Below, piece after piece: positions 9,359 to 18,900 of a DNA stretch of 64,000 nucleotides; the stretch's first letter is position 1, and each line of letters begins with the position of its first letter. The notes beneath the pieces were generated by a model. It was not told where the DNA came from. It saw only the letters and a program-made list of their open reading frames with translations, and did no database searches. The translations under genes and the position numbers were made by a program. Source of the DNA: Streptomyces sp. NBC_00178 (GTDB lineage Bacteria > Actinomycetota > Actinomycetes > Streptomycetales > Streptomycetaceae); contig NZ_CP108143.1 of assembly GCF_036206005.1 (NCBI RefSeq), forward strand, positions 2,108,001-2,172,000, in the 5' to 3' direction.

Positions 9359-9511
9359 ATGCACAGCCGTAATCTCTGCTTCAATGGGGACATGGCCAGC
9401 TTCCAGCACACCGCGTCGGGTCGCAGCGACCTCGAGCCGTTCTGGCCCTCCCGTCAGCACCACGACTTCGACCGGGTGTGTTGCCGCGCGTGGAACGCGC
9501 AGGCCCTCTAA
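9359..9511 (+). CDS. Possible leader peptide or small protein
   Basis: A 50-codon ORF starting at ATG 9359 with GAGAGGG just upstream (alternative ATG at 9392). The C-terminal half reads WPSRQHHDFDRVCCRAWNA, with two adjacent Cys and a Trp. This recalls short actinobacterial leader peptides that sit upstream of regulated genes, but it is not a clear family match. It lies 77 bases upstream of the winged-helix regulator on the same strand. It could be a regulatory uORF or simply noise. Confidence 0.35.
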   Translation: MHSRNLCFNGDMASFQHTASGRSDLEPFWPSRQHHDFDRVCCRAWNAQAL

Positions 9512-9588
9512 AGCCGCCTCACACCGGCCTTCGGCCCGCGCGCACGACGTACGTCCTCGACGACTCCTCGCGCGAAAGAGCTGACCCC

Positions 9589-10200
9589 ATGGCGAACACC
9601 CGTACCCTCTCCACCGCGTCCGCCGCCACGGCGGCCTCCGCGGCCTCCACCACCGTCCGCGCCCCCCTCTCCTCCGGCCGTCCCAGGCTGCGCGCCGTCG
9701 ACCGCGACGAGGTGGTCGAACTCACCGACGTGGCGGGCTTCCTGCCGCCCGGCGCCACCTGGCTGCCCGCGCCCCAGCACACCCTGCCGGCGCTGCCGGG
9801 CCGGCCCCCGATGGTCGGCTACCTGGTGCTCGTGCCCGCGGACCAGCAGCCGGCCCTGGCCGGAGCCGTGGCCACCGCGCAGCAGCAGCTCGTGCCGGAG
9901 CCGGTGGGTGCTCCCGCGAGCGGCCCCGTGCTGATCGACTCCACACGGCGCACCGCGGCCGTGGACGGCGTGCCGCTGGACCTCACGTATCTCGAATTCG
10001 AGCTGCTGGCCCACCTGGTGGCGCATCCGCACCGGGTGCACACCCGTGACCAGCTGGTGACGACGGTCTGGGGCTACGGGCACGTGGGCGACGGGCGGAC
10101 CGTCGACGTCCACGTGGCCCGCCTGCGCCGCAAGCTGGGCGCGGAGCACCGACGGGCGATCCAGACGGTTCGGCGCGTGGGCTACAAGTACGCGCCCTGA
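9589..10200 (+). CDS. Orphan winged-helix (OmpR/PhoB-type) transcriptional regulator
   Basis: A 203-residue regulator with the DNA-binding domain of OmpR/PhoB response regulators at the C-terminus (about 115-203): DLTYLEFELLAHLV, the RDQLVTTVWGYG recognition region, VDVHVARLRRKLG and the wing TVRRVGYKYAP. There is no receiver domain with a phosphorylatable Asp. Instead, residues 1-110 are an Ala-rich start and a short region (about 40-95) containing GYLVLVPAD, so it is not a classical two-component regulator. No histidine kinase is nearby. It follows glnII on the same strand but behind a terminator, so it is probably independent. The start ATG at 9589 is the first in frame after the leader-like ORF. 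Confidence 0.85.
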   Translation: MANTRTLSTASAATAASAASTTVRAPLSSGRPRLRAVDRDEVVELTDVAGFLPPGATWLPAPQHTLPALPGRPPMVGYLVLVPADQQPALAGAVATAQQQLVPEPVGAPASGPVLIDSTRRTAAVDGVPLDLTYLEFELLAHLVAHPHRVHTRDQLVTTVWGYGHVGDGRTVDVHVARLRRKLGAEHRRAIQTVRRVGYKYAP

Positions 10201-10213
10201 TCGCCGGCGCACG

Positions 10214-10256
10214 CGGCGGGAGGCCCCGGGGACCCGCTCCCCGGGGCCTCCCGCCG
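10214..10256. terminator. Hairpin terminator after the winged-helix gene
   Basis: Perfect 18-base arms, CGGCGGGAGGCCCCGGGG and its complement, with a seven-base loop, starting 13 bases past the stop. Confidence 0.85.
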
Positions 10257-10513
10257 TCCCCGTCACCACCATCCGCGCCGCGATCTCCCCGGAGCACGCG
10301 GTGGCTGAGGCGACGGGTCCTCAGCCCGCGAACCGCCTTGCGCGTCCTGCCGCAAGGGGTGCGGCCGAGCCGGCAGGTCTCCTGACGGGGTCCCGTGGAC
10401 GCCGTCCCGGCGTGATCCGCCGGAGGAATTCCCGGCCGGACTGAACGGCTGGGGCTCCCGGTCCGTATGGGACGTCACGCTTCTGACTCGAAGCCCCGAA
10501 GCGGAGGAGTTCC
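10257..10513. other. Intergenic region before the DUF1996 gene
   Basis: A 257-base gap presumed to carry the promoter of the secreted DUF1996 protein. A GGAGGA Shine-Dalgarno lies at its right end. A string resembling the 3' end of a cobalamin riboswitch occurs on the minus strand at 10369-10386, but no aptamer core accompanies it. I see no gene here. Confidence 0.5.
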
Positions 10514-12010
10514 ATGGGACGCACATCGCGCAAGAAACATTCGACACTGGCCAACCGGGCGATCGTCGCCTCGGCCGCGCTGATCCTGGGTGGAGGTGGG
10601 CTGGTCGCCGTCAACGTCTACGCGAGTGCGGGCGAGAGCGGTACCGGCTCGCCCCCCGGTCAGGCTCAGGCGGCGGCTCGCCAGATGTCCACCATCGACT
10701 GCCCCGACGCGGGGACAGCCCTCCCCGACGTACCGGAACAGGCGCGGCCGGAGGTCGATCGCGAACTGGCAGCCATGGATACGCAGATCACCGACGCGTA
10801 CCGGCAGTTCGCGGACCGCAGGGAGCAGATCTCCCGGGATCCCGGCCTCGCGCAGAACGCGGTACTGGGCCCCTTGCAGAGCAAGCGGACGGCCAGCCTC
10901 GACCGCATCGGGATCGCCGTGGAGCGGGTGGCGGGTGACCGCCCCCAGGGGCTCGACGGTCTCGCCGGATGCAGCCTGCGCGCGGACGACGAGGACGGCG
11001 GCGGGTCCGGAGGCCAGGGCGACGGCCGGAACGGCGGCCAGGGCCCCGGGGAGGGCGCCGACCAGGGCCAGGACGGCGGTCAGGACGGCGGTGACGACCA
11101 GGGAGAGGACCAGGGGCAGCAGGGCAACGGCCCCGAGGCCTCCGACTTCGTCGACATCGAGTCGGTCCAGCCCAACGTCGACCGCCCCCGCCTCCGCCGG
11201 GGAGCCTCGCGCGGCACGTTCACCACCTCCTGCGGCCGCAACGAGAACGGCAAGTTCAACCCCGACAACGTCATCGCGGCCCCGGGCGTGAGCAACGGCG
11301 CCCACCACATGCACGACTACGTCGGGAACCAGGCCACGGACGCCTTCGCCGGCGACGACGACCTGGCGGCCGGCGAGACGACCTGCCGCAACCGCGGCGA
11401 CCGGTCGACCTACTACTGGCCCGTGCTGCGCCTGCAGAACGGGCAGGACGAGGACGACGTGGCCGCTGACGGCGGCGGCAAGGACCAGAACACCGGGGAG
11501 ATCCAGACCCCTTCCCAGGTCACGCTGAAGTTCGTGGGCTCCCCCGCCGGGAAGGTCACGGCCATGCCGCGCTTCCTGCGCATCATCACCGGGGACGCCA
11601 AGTCGCTCACCAACGGCGACGCCAACGCGAACGCCTCCTGGAGCTGCACCGGATTCGAGAACAGGCAGCTCAAGGACAAGTACCCGATCTGCCCCGAGGG
11701 CAGCCAGGTGGTGCGCTCCTTCGCCTTCCAGAGCTGCTGGGACGGCCGGAACACCGACAGCGCCAACCACCGCACGCACGTCGCGTTCGCGCAGGACGAC
11801 GGGCGGTGCCCCAGCGGCTTCCGGGCCATCCCGCAGCTGGTGCAGCGCATCGTGTACGACGTCCCGCCGGGCCCCGGCTTCGCCGTGGACTCGTTCCCGG
11901 AGCAGCTGCACAAACCGATCACCGATCACGGCGACTTCATCAACGTCTTCGACGACCGGCTCATGAAGAAGGTGGTGAGCTGCATCAACGGCGCCCGCAA
12001 GTGCCGCTGA
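10514..12010 (+). CDS. Secreted DUF1996 protein
   Basis: A 498-residue exported protein. A basic N-terminus followed by a hydrophobic stretch at about 16-36 forms a signal peptide or anchor. Residues about 160-205 are a Gly/Asp/Gln-rich low-complexity linker, and the C-terminal 280 residues form a DUF1996 domain with [28 protein letters not shown] and a conserved HGDFIN near the end. His, Asp and Cys residues dominate the conserved blocks, as expected for an extracellular enzyme or binding domain, but the family activity is not established. GGAGGA lies seven bases before the ATG. A convergent terminator follows at 12030-12083. Confidence 0.88.
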   Translation: MGRTSRKKHSTLANRAIVASAALILGGGGLVAVNVYASAGESGTGSPPGQAQAAARQMSTIDCPDAGTALPDVPEQARPEVDRELAAMDTQITDAYRQFADRREQISRDPGLAQNAVLGPLQSKRTASLDRIGIAVERVAGDRPQGLDGLAGCSLRADDEDGGGSGGQGDGRNGGQGPGEGADQGQDGGQDGGDDQGEDQGQQGNGPEASDFVDIESVQPNVDRPRLRRGASRGTFTTSCGRNENGKFNPDNVIAAPGVSNGAHHMHDYVGNQATDAFAGDDDLAAGETTCRNRGDRSTYYWPVLRLQNGQDEDDVAADGGGKDQNTGEIQTPSQVTLKFVGSPAGKVTAMPRFLRIITGDAKSLTNGDANANASWSCTGFENRQLKDKYPICPEGSQVVRSFAFQSCWDGRNTDSANHRTHVAFAQDDGRCPSGFRAIPQLVQRIVYDVPPGPGFAVDSFPEQLHKPITDHGDFINVFDDRLMKKVVSCINGARKCR

Positions 12011-12029
12011 CGCGGTGACCCCGCCACCC

Positions 12030-12083
12030 GGGGTCCCCGTCCGGGCCGGGCCGTGAGCCCGGTGGTGTCCGGACGGGGGCCCC
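12030..12083. terminator. Bidirectional hairpin between convergent genes
   Basis: Outer arms at 12030-12044 and 12069-12083 pair over 15 bases with one G:T, between the DUF1996 gene and the minus-strand lipoprotein gene. Confidence 0.6.
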
Positions 12084-12109
12084 GTGGCCGGCCCCCCGGA
12101 CCTGCGCGG

Positions 12110-12586
12110 TCAGCTCCCGTGGTGACCGGAGTGCCCGTCCTCGCTCCCCCCACTGCCACCGGTCCCCGAGTGGTGCGGCGAGGCGGTCTCCACCGTCCCC
12201 CCGAGCCGGCCGCGCAGCGCCGCGACCACCTCCGGGTCACCGACGGCGACCCATTTGCGGCCGACCAGGTAGGACCCGCCGTAGTCGTTGGCCTCGTTGA
12301 TCCACTCCCGCTGCCCCCGGTCGGTGGCGAACGTCGCGAGGACGTAACGCCCGTCACCGGTCGTGCAGTTGGCCTGGCGCAGCTCGTCGGCGTCCGTCTG
12401 TACGTCGGGCTCGCAGTCCGCCTTCGAGGCCAGCTGCTCGAGTGTCCCCTTCGCGGTCGCCGGGACGTCGGGCCCGTCGTCACCGTCCGCTCCCCCGCCG
12501 CAGGCGGTGAGCAGGGCGAACCCGGCCAGCACGGCTGCGGCGGCCCGGGGGGCCCGTACTCGTCGCCACTCCTGCTGTTGCACCAT
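12110..12586 (-). CDS. Small secreted lipoprotein, unknown function
   Basis: A 158-residue predicted lipoprotein. The N-terminus has a basic region (QQQEWRRVRAPR), a hydrophobic core and a lipobox LLTAC with lipid-accepting Cys29, followed by the flexible GGGADGDDG. The mature part has two Cys (in SKADCEPDV and RQANCTTGD) that could form a disulphide, and it ends in a His/Gly/Ser-rich tail. No catalytic motif is recognised. The start ATG at 12586 puts the signal at the right distance. It is convergent with the DUF1996 gene and divergent from the 641-residue membrane protein. Confidence 0.82.
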   Translation of the reverse strand: MVQQQEWRRVRAPRAAAAVLAGFALLTACGGGADGDDGPDVPATAKGTLEQLASKADCEPDVQTDADELRQANCTTGDGRYVLATFATDRGQREWINEANDYGGSYLVGRKWVAVGDPEVVAALRGRLGGTVETASPHHSGTGGSGGSEDGHSGHHGS

Positions 12587-12696
12587 CCGGCCATCGTGCC
12601 CCGGTGGTACCACCCGGCGCGGGGAAACCGCGCAACCCGCTCCCGGGGGCGTGCGTGCCGGAGTGACCATCGCACCATTCGCTCGTTCTGCTGAAC

Positions 12697-14622
12697 ATGC
12701 CCCCACAGCGAGCAGTACCGCCGCCCGCCGGCCGCCCGTTCGCGACACCGGCCGCCTCGGACCGGACCGAGGCCGCGCCCGCCGAGCACTACGCGCGCCT
12801 GGTCCGGGTCGCCTACCTCGTGCTGGCCCCCTCGCTGGGCCGCAACCGCCGTGTCGTGTCGGCCCACTGGCTGGCGCAGCGGGCCCTGGCCGCCGGGGAG
12901 GGCGCTGACCCGGGCCACGCGTACGCGTACGTACGGCTCCGGGTGGTGCGCTCCGCGCTGGAGGCCGGGCTGCCGTTGCTGCGGTTCGCCCGGCCGCGCC
13001 GGGCGCAGTTCCCCCCGCTGGTCCCGCAGGTGTGGGGGCTGCGGCTGTTCCCGCACTCGTGCGGGGCGGAGGAACTGGCCCTGGAGCAGGCGCTGGCCGG
13101 CGTCTCGGGGCCCTCCCGGGCCGCACACGTCCTGCGGGGGCTGGAAGGGCTGGACGACGCCGAGGTGTGCGGGGTGCTCGAAGCGGCCGGGGTCGCGGAC
13201 CCGCGTGCCGCGCTGCTGGAGGCCGACGCGCTCACGGCGCCCTACACCCTGCTCGCCTCACCGGAGTTCGACCCGTGCTCGCTCCAGGTGAGGCCGGCCG
13301 ACGCGGCCCGGCGCGGCCGGCGCGGGCGGGCCGTCCTCGCGGGGCTCGGGGCCGCGGTGGTCTGCGGGACGCTGATGCTCGCCCCGGGGGACGGGCTGGG
13401 CGGCCCGGGCCCCGCCTCCGCGCCGCTCTACTCCCAGCACCACTCCGCCCAGCGGGCGCTGGACCCCGCCGCGTTGCGCAGGGTGCCGGCCGGGCGCTGG
13501 CGGGGCTCGGAGCGTACGGACTTCACCGTCTGGCCGACGCGCGGCGACCGCACCGGGGACACCCGGCTGCTGCGCCGCGCCCTCGCCGCGTGGGCGCGGC
13601 CGGGCCCCGGGGTGGCCGCGTCCGCCACGCCCGGCACACCCGACGGGCCCCCGATGGGCCCTCCGCAACTGCTCTACGCGGGCGAGGTGGGCCCGGCGGC
13701 GGTGGTGATGTTCCACGACGGTCTGCGCGTGGTGCGGTACGCCGAGCCGCGCAACGCCGACCCGGCCGGGGGCGCGGCCCTGGACTTCGCACGGGTCGAC
13801 GGCGCGGACGCCGTGTCGGCCAGTGCGCTGGTGGTGCAGCGACGGGGCGGGTGGATCCGCTATCTCACCGCGCCCTGGGTGCGCGGGGCCGCCGTACGCG
13901 ATCTGCTCGCGCCGTTGCGGGCGCCCCGGGTGCTGGCCCTGGACCCGCACGGCGTGACGGGCCCGGTGGCGGCGCCGGAGCCGTCGGAGGACGGCCGGGC
14001 GGACTGCCGGTCCTGGCAGGCGCTGGAGGTGCGGGACGGCACGGCGGTGCGGCTGATGACGGACCTCGGCGAGCTCACCCCCGCCCGCCTCACGTCGGGG
14101 GCGCCGTCCGCTCCGCACGACGTGTCGGGCCGTGCCGAGCGGGAGAGCTGGGCGCGCACGGCCTGCCTGCTCCCCGCGGTGCGGTCCCACGGCGTCCGCT
14201 CGGTGAACTCCTGGGCGTACGCGCGACAGCAGCTCCCGGAGGGGGCGGGAGCCGCTCAGTGGCTGTGCACCAGGGCGGACACCTGGCGGGGCACGGGGAG
14301 CAGGGTCCTGGCGCAGTTCCAGGCGCCGCCGGAGCTGTCGGGCGGCGCGGGGGCGCCCGGTGCGGTCGCGGCGCGTGCCGAGGACTCGCCGGACTGCGGG
14401 ATGCGCAGGCCGCGGGTACTGGCGGGTGTGCTGTGGAAGTCGGACGGCGGCCGGTGGTACGTACTGGCCGCGGGCTCAGGGCAGTTCGCCTCGCTGACGG
14501 CGGACGGCGGGGTGCGGGGCCGGACCGACGGGCGGCTGCTGGCGCTCCCGGCCAGGGAGGGTGACCGGGCGCGGCTGGCGGGAGTGCTGGCGGACGGCAG
14601 CCGGGTGGGCGCCCTTCGCTGA
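12697..14622 (+). CDS. Membrane protein with sigma-factor-like N-terminal half
   Basis: A 641-residue protein with a single hydrophobic helix at about 212-229 (GRAVLAGLGAAVVCGTLML), dividing a cytoplasmic N-terminal part from a long extracytoplasmic C-terminal part. The N-terminal 190 residues carry a helical segment EHYARLVRVAYLVL and a later segment ALAGVSGPSRAAHVLRGLEG followed by LDDAEVCGVLEAAGV, which resemble region 2 and region 4 of ECF sigma factors in a degenerate form. The C-terminal part (250-641) has several Cys and no domain I recognise. It looks specific to actinomycetes. The start ATG at 12697 is the first in frame. Confidence 0.75.
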   Translation: MPPQRAVPPPAGRPFATPAASDRTEAAPAEHYARLVRVAYLVLAPSLGRNRRVVSAHWLAQRALAAGEGADPGHAYAYVRLRVVRSALEAGLPLLRFARPRRAQFPPLVPQVWGLRLFPHSCGAEELALEQALAGVSGPSRAAHVLRGLEGLDDAEVCGVLEAAGVADPRAALLEADALTAPYTLLASPEFDPCSLQVRPADAARRGRRGRAVLAGLGAAVVCGTLMLAPGDGLGGPGPASAPLYSQHHSAQRALDPAALRRVPAGRWRGSERTDFTVWPTRGDRTGDTRLLRRALAAWARPGPGVAASATPGTPDGPPMGPPQLLYAGEVGPAAVVMFHDGLRVVRYAEPRNADPAGGAALDFARVDGADAVSASALVVQRRGGWIRYLTAPWVRGAAVRDLLAPLRAPRVLALDPHGVTGPVAAPEPSEDGRADCRSWQALEVRDGTAVRLMTDLGELTPARLTSGAPSAPHDVSGRAERESWARTACLLPAVRSHGVRSVNSWAYARQQLPEGAGAAQWLCTRADTWRGTGSRVLAQFQAPPELSGGAGAPGAVAARAEDSPDCGMRRPRVLAGVLWKSDGGRWYVLAAGSGQFASLTADGGVRGRTDGRLLALPAREGDRARLAGVLADGSRVGALR

Positions 14623-14690
14623 CCGCTCCGGGAAGCCCCTGGTGGAGGTGGCGGACCGGAGCGTGGTCACTCCCCGTTAGGCTGTCCGGC

Positions 14691-15413
14691 ATGACGACCG
14701 GTGTGCGGCGCAGGATGGGCGTCGACGAGCGCAGGGCCCAGTTGATCGGCGTCGCGCTGGAGTTGTTCAGCCACCGCTCGCCCGACGACGTGTCGATCGA
14801 CGAGATCGCCGCGGCGGCCGGCATCTCGCGTCCGCTCGTCTATCACTACTTCCCCGGCAAGCGGAGCCTGTACGAGGCTGCGCTGAAGCGGGCGGCCGAC
14901 GAGTTGGCGGGCCGTTTCCTGGAGGCGCACGAAGGTCCGCTGGGGGCCAGGCTGATCCGGGTGATGCACCGCTTCTTCGACTTCGTCGAGGAGCACGGGC
15001 CGGGCTTCGCCGCGCTGATGCGCGGGGGTCCCGCGGGTGGTTCGTCCACGGCGGACGCCCTCGTCGACGGGGTGCGTCAGGCGGCGTACGAGCAGATCGT
15101 CGCGCACCTCGGTGTGCCGTCGCCGCCCGCGCGGCTCGAACTGGTCGTGCGGTCCTGGGTGTCGCTGGCCGAGTCGACGGCGCTGCTCTGGCTGGACGGG
15201 AAGCGCGTCCCGCGTGCGGAGCTGGAGTTGCAGCTGGTGCACGACTTCGCGGCGCTCGCGTCGGTGAGCGCCGCGTACGACCAGGAGATGGCCGGGATCA
15301 TGCTGCGGGTCTTCGCCCAGGAACCGGCGGACGGCCCGTTCGACGAGCTGCTCTCGCGGCTCGCCGCCCTGGCGCCCGCCGTGCCTGTGGTGCCGCCGCA
15401 GCGGCGGGCCTGA
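14691..15413 (+). CDS. TetR-family transcriptional regulator
   Basis: A 240-residue TetR-type repressor. The N-terminal helix-turn-helix is typical: RRAQLIGVALELFSH, then SIDEIAAAAGISRPLVYHYF and PGKRSLYEAAL (about 14-67). The C-terminal ligand domain is all-helical and unassignable. It is convergent with the tautomerase-family gene, the two stops being only five bases apart, and is preceded by the membrane protein gene on the same strand (68-base gap). The target and ligand are unknown; no divergent partner exists. Confidence 0.9.
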   Translation: MTTGVRRRMGVDERRAQLIGVALELFSHRSPDDVSIDEIAAAAGISRPLVYHYFPGKRSLYEAALKRAADELAGRFLEAHEGPLGARLIRVMHRFFDFVEEHGPGFAALMRGGPAGGSSTADALVDGVRQAAYEQIVAHLGVPSPPARLELVVRSWVSLAESTALLWLDGKRVPRAELELQLVHDFAALASVSAAYDQEMAGIMLRVFAQEPADGPFDELLSRLAALAPAVPVVPPQRRA

Positions 15414-15417
15414 GGAC

Positions 15418-15768
15418 TCAGCGCTTGGCGTAGGACGGGTCGAGGTCCCTGGTCTCGGCCGAGGTGTGGACGACCAGGCCGTCGGCGGGCTTCAGGTGGC
15501 CGGCCAGCAGATCGAGGATCGCCTCGGCCAGCCGCTCCTTGAGCTCGGGGGTGCGGCCGGCCAGCAGCGCGACCTCGACGTGCACGATCGCGTCGCCCGC
15601 CGGGGAGTCCCCGACGACCGACTCCTCGACGCGGCGGAAGCGGGTCTTGCAGCTGGGAATCTTCGTGGTGACGGTCTCGGCGACCATCGGGTGGAGGGCG
15701 AGGGCGAAGCCGCGTCGGTCGAAGCCGTCGTCGAGCTCGGCGGAGTAGTCGACGGTGATCTGCGGCAT
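15418..15768 (-). CDS. 5-carboxymethyl-2-hydroxymuconate isomerase/tautomerase family protein
   Basis: A 116-residue protein of the CHMI branch of the tautomerase superfamily, in which the amino-terminal Pro exposed after Met removal is the catalytic base. Here the start is MPQITVDYS, so Pro2 is in place. The central IVHVEVALLAGR strand and LKERLAEAILDLL helix match the trimeric fold. AGGAG lies seven bases before the ATG. No homoprotocatechuate pathway genes are nearby, so the physiological substrate is uncertain; a general enol-keto tautomerase role is possible. Confidence 0.8.
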   Translation of the reverse strand: MPQITVDYSAELDDGFDRRGFALALHPMVAETVTTKIPSCKTRFRRVEESVVGDSPAGDAIVHVEVALLAGRTPELKERLAEAILDLLAGHLKPADGLVVHTSAETRDLDPSYAKR

Positions 15769-15870
15769 GTGGTGCTCCTGAGTGCGGGTGCGAAGGGACT
15801 TCCGGACCTCAGCCTTCCCCGGCCGCCCCTCCCGCACAAGCCCGTTCCGGCCGGTGGGACCGGACGAGGA

Positions 15871-15917
15871 CGGCCGGCCCCGCCTCGGCACCCGGAGGGC
15901 GGAGGCGGGACCGGCCG
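15871..15917. terminator. Hairpin terminator after the amylase/pullulanase gene
   Basis: Sixteen-base arms at 15871-15886 and 15902-15917 pair with one mismatch, just downstream of the minus-strand pullulanase stop. Confidence 0.65.
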
Positions 15918-15927
15918 GTGCGGGCCG

Positions 15928-18900
15928 TCAGCGCGCGGAGAACACGGCGACCGTGCGTCCCGGCACGGTGAAGCTGCCCGACGTCCTTTCGTACGAGGAC
16001 TTCCGGACGGTGGCGTCCGAGCCCGCGGCCTGGACCGGGTGCAGGGCGTAGGACTTTCCGGCCAGGCCGGGGACGGTCTGGCTCCGCGTGTCCGGGGTGG
16101 CGTTCAGGACGACGACGAGCCCGCCGAGGCGCATGGTGATGACACCGGGCGTCTCCTCGGTGCCGGAGAGCGGGAAGGACAGGGTGTCCTGCACCTGGGC
16201 CGTGGTGGTGAGGCCGAAGTCCCGCTCCGTGGTCCGGATGGTCAGCAGGTCCTGGTACGCGGCGGACGCGCCCGTGATCTCCGCGCACCCGGGGGTGAGC
16301 GCGGCGGAGGTCAGCAGCGGCTTGCCGTAGGTCCACTTGTCCTTGTTGTCGGCGGCCGGTGGCAGCCCCCGGCCGAAGCCGTTGCCCTTGCGGCAGTCCC
16401 AGTGCAGCGCGTTGAACCAGTCACCGCTGTCGTAGGAGTTGCGGTCCAGCGACTTGGAGCGCAGCAGGTCGGTGCCCGCCTGGGAGAGCGACGGGCCCTG
16501 GGAGAGGACGGCGGTCGCCATCGCGACGACCTGCATGCGGGCCCGGTCGGCGGCCGGGGTGTCCGCCGGGAGCTTGAAGGCGAGGGCGTCGTAGAGGGTT
16601 TCGTTGTCGTGGGCGTCGGCGTAGGCGAGGGCGTCGCCGGGTGCCGCCGCGTATCCGGCGGGGGCGCCGTTGTAGTCGACCGCCGATCCCTTGACGGTGC
16701 GGCCCCGGGTGTCGGTGAAGGTGTAGTCGGCGAGGTTGCCGGTGAGGCCGACCTTGATCAGGTCCTGGTAGTGGAGGAGCCGCGCCTTCTGCTCGGCCTC
16801 GGTACCGTTGGCGGCCGAGGTGTTGGGGTCGGTGTAGAGGCCGGAGGCGAAGCCCTGGACCCGGGGGTCCTCGTCGAAGGGGCCGCCGCCGCGCACGGCG
16901 TCGCGGGCCCGGTCGGAGAAGGTGGCGACGCCGGTTGTGGCCATGTTCTTCTGGGTGGCCTGGACGAAGCGGGCGTCGTCGGCGATCTCACCGAAGTTCC
17001 AGCCCTCGCCGTACAGGATGATCTTCTTGCCGTCGACGCCGTCCTTGGCGGGGGTCAGCTCGTCGAGCGCCTCGCGGACGGCGAGGATGTTGGCCTTGGG
17101 GTGGTGTCCCATGAGGTCGAAGCGGAAGCCGTCGACCTTGTACTCCCTGGCCCAGGTCACGACCGAGTCGACGACGAGCTTGCCCATCATCGTGTTCTCG
17201 GTCGCGGTGTTGGCGCAGCAGGTCGAGGTGGCGACCGTGCCGTCCTCCAGGAGCCGCTGGTAGTAGCCGGGCACGATCCTGTCGAGGACGGACTTGTCGT
17301 CCTGGCCGGCGGCGACGGTGTGGTTGTACACGACGTCCATCACGGTCCGCAGTCCGGCGCCGTTGAGCCCCTGGACCATCCGCCGGAATTCGACGGTGCG
17401 CTTCGTCCCGTCGGGGTCGGAGGCGTAGGAGCCTTCGGGGACCGTGTAGTGCAGGGGGTCGTAGCCCCAGTTGAAGCCGTCCTTCGCCGCCGCCTTCGTG
17501 ACGCAGGCCTGCTGCTCCTCGGAGTCGGGGGCGTACACGGACAGGTCGCAGGCGGGCTGCTGCCGGTCGGACTTCTTCTCCGGGATGGTCCCGATGTCGA
17601 AGACGGGCAGCAGGTGCACGTAGCTGGTGCCGGAGTCCGCGAGCTCCTTCAGGTGCTTCATCCCGTCGGAGCGGGTGTCGGTGAAGGCGAGGTACTCCCC
17701 GGGGTGCCCGGACGTGGGGTCCGTGATCGAGAAGTCGCGGACGTGCAGCTCCTGGATCTGGGCGTCGCGCAGCGGGACGGCGGCGGGCTTCCTCAGCCGG
17801 GACCAGCCGTTGGGCGCGAGCTTCGGGTCGTCGAGGTCGACGACGAGGCTGCGGGCGGAGTCGGTGGTCAGGGCGGTGGAGTAGGGGTCGGTGACCTTGT
17901 TGGTGACCAGCTTCTGGACGGTGGGCGCCCAGACCTGGACGGCGTAGCGGTAGGGCTTGCCCGTCCAGGACTTCGTGCCGGTGACCGCCCAGACGCCGGT
18001 GCGGTCGTCGCGCCGCATCGGGACGGTCCTGCCGTCGAGTTCGAGGGAGACCGTGCGGGCGGTGGGTGCCCAGACGGACAGCGTCGGGCTGCCCTCGCGG
18101 AAGACCGGGCCGAGGGCGGCGCCGCTCGCCGCCTTCCCGTACAGCTCGTCCAGCACTCCGGCGGTCTGGACGCCGGTGGCGGCGAGCAGGGCGCCGTTGG
18201 CTGCGCGCTGGGTGGCGATCAGCTGGCCGCGCAGCGACTCACGGACGCGGTCCCGGTCCCGGGTGTCGACGGTGAAGGCCGGATAGTCCTTGAGGTGCGG
18301 GTACCTGGCCTTCTGCGCGTCGGTGAGCTCGGTGGCGCCGAGGCGGAGCCACCGCCCCTCGTCGGACAGGGCGCCGTCGACGACGGAGATGCCGCCCTTC
18401 TCCGCGTACACGAGCTGCTGGCTGGTGGCTTCGGTGGCCTTCACCTTCCAGACGACGGTGTTCGCGTCGATCCACTGGGCTTCGGCCTTGGCGAGGTCGG
18501 GCGCCGGGGCGCCGCCCGTCTGCGGGAGCAGGTAGCCGGGCCGGCCGCCGAGCATCCAGACCTCGTGCCCGTAGGAGGCGATGTCGAGGGACTGGTCGCT
18601 GGGGAGGTCCTTCTCGTCGCCCTTGTGGAGGATGTAGCTGAGTGAGGTGGCGCCGTCGGTGAGCGGGACCTCGAAGGTCACGCCGTACGCGTCGGTCCTC
18701 ACCGGCTGCAGCGGCTTGGCCCAGTCCGTGGGGGCGGCGGCCCCGGTCCAGGTGTGCAGGCCCCAGCCGGCGTAGTCGCCGTCGGCCCGGTGGTAGTGCA
18801 GGACGGCCTTGGAGGTGTCCTGGGGAGGGGCTTCGGGGGCCTCGGCGGACTGTTCGTCCTTGCCCTGCTCGATCCAGACCTGGCCGGTCCTCGCGAGGTC

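Noticed and set aside
10369..10386. Minus-strand string GTCAGGAGACCTGCCGGC resembling the 3' end of a cobalamin riboswitch
   Set aside because: No aptamer core (no GCCACTG-like block) at the right distance and no minus-strand gene downstream.
15466..18645. A 1059-codon plus-strand ORF antisense to the pullulanase gene
   Set aside because: Repetitive Gly/Val/Arg composition typical of shadow frames in GC-rich DNA; the opposite strand encodes a clear enzyme.
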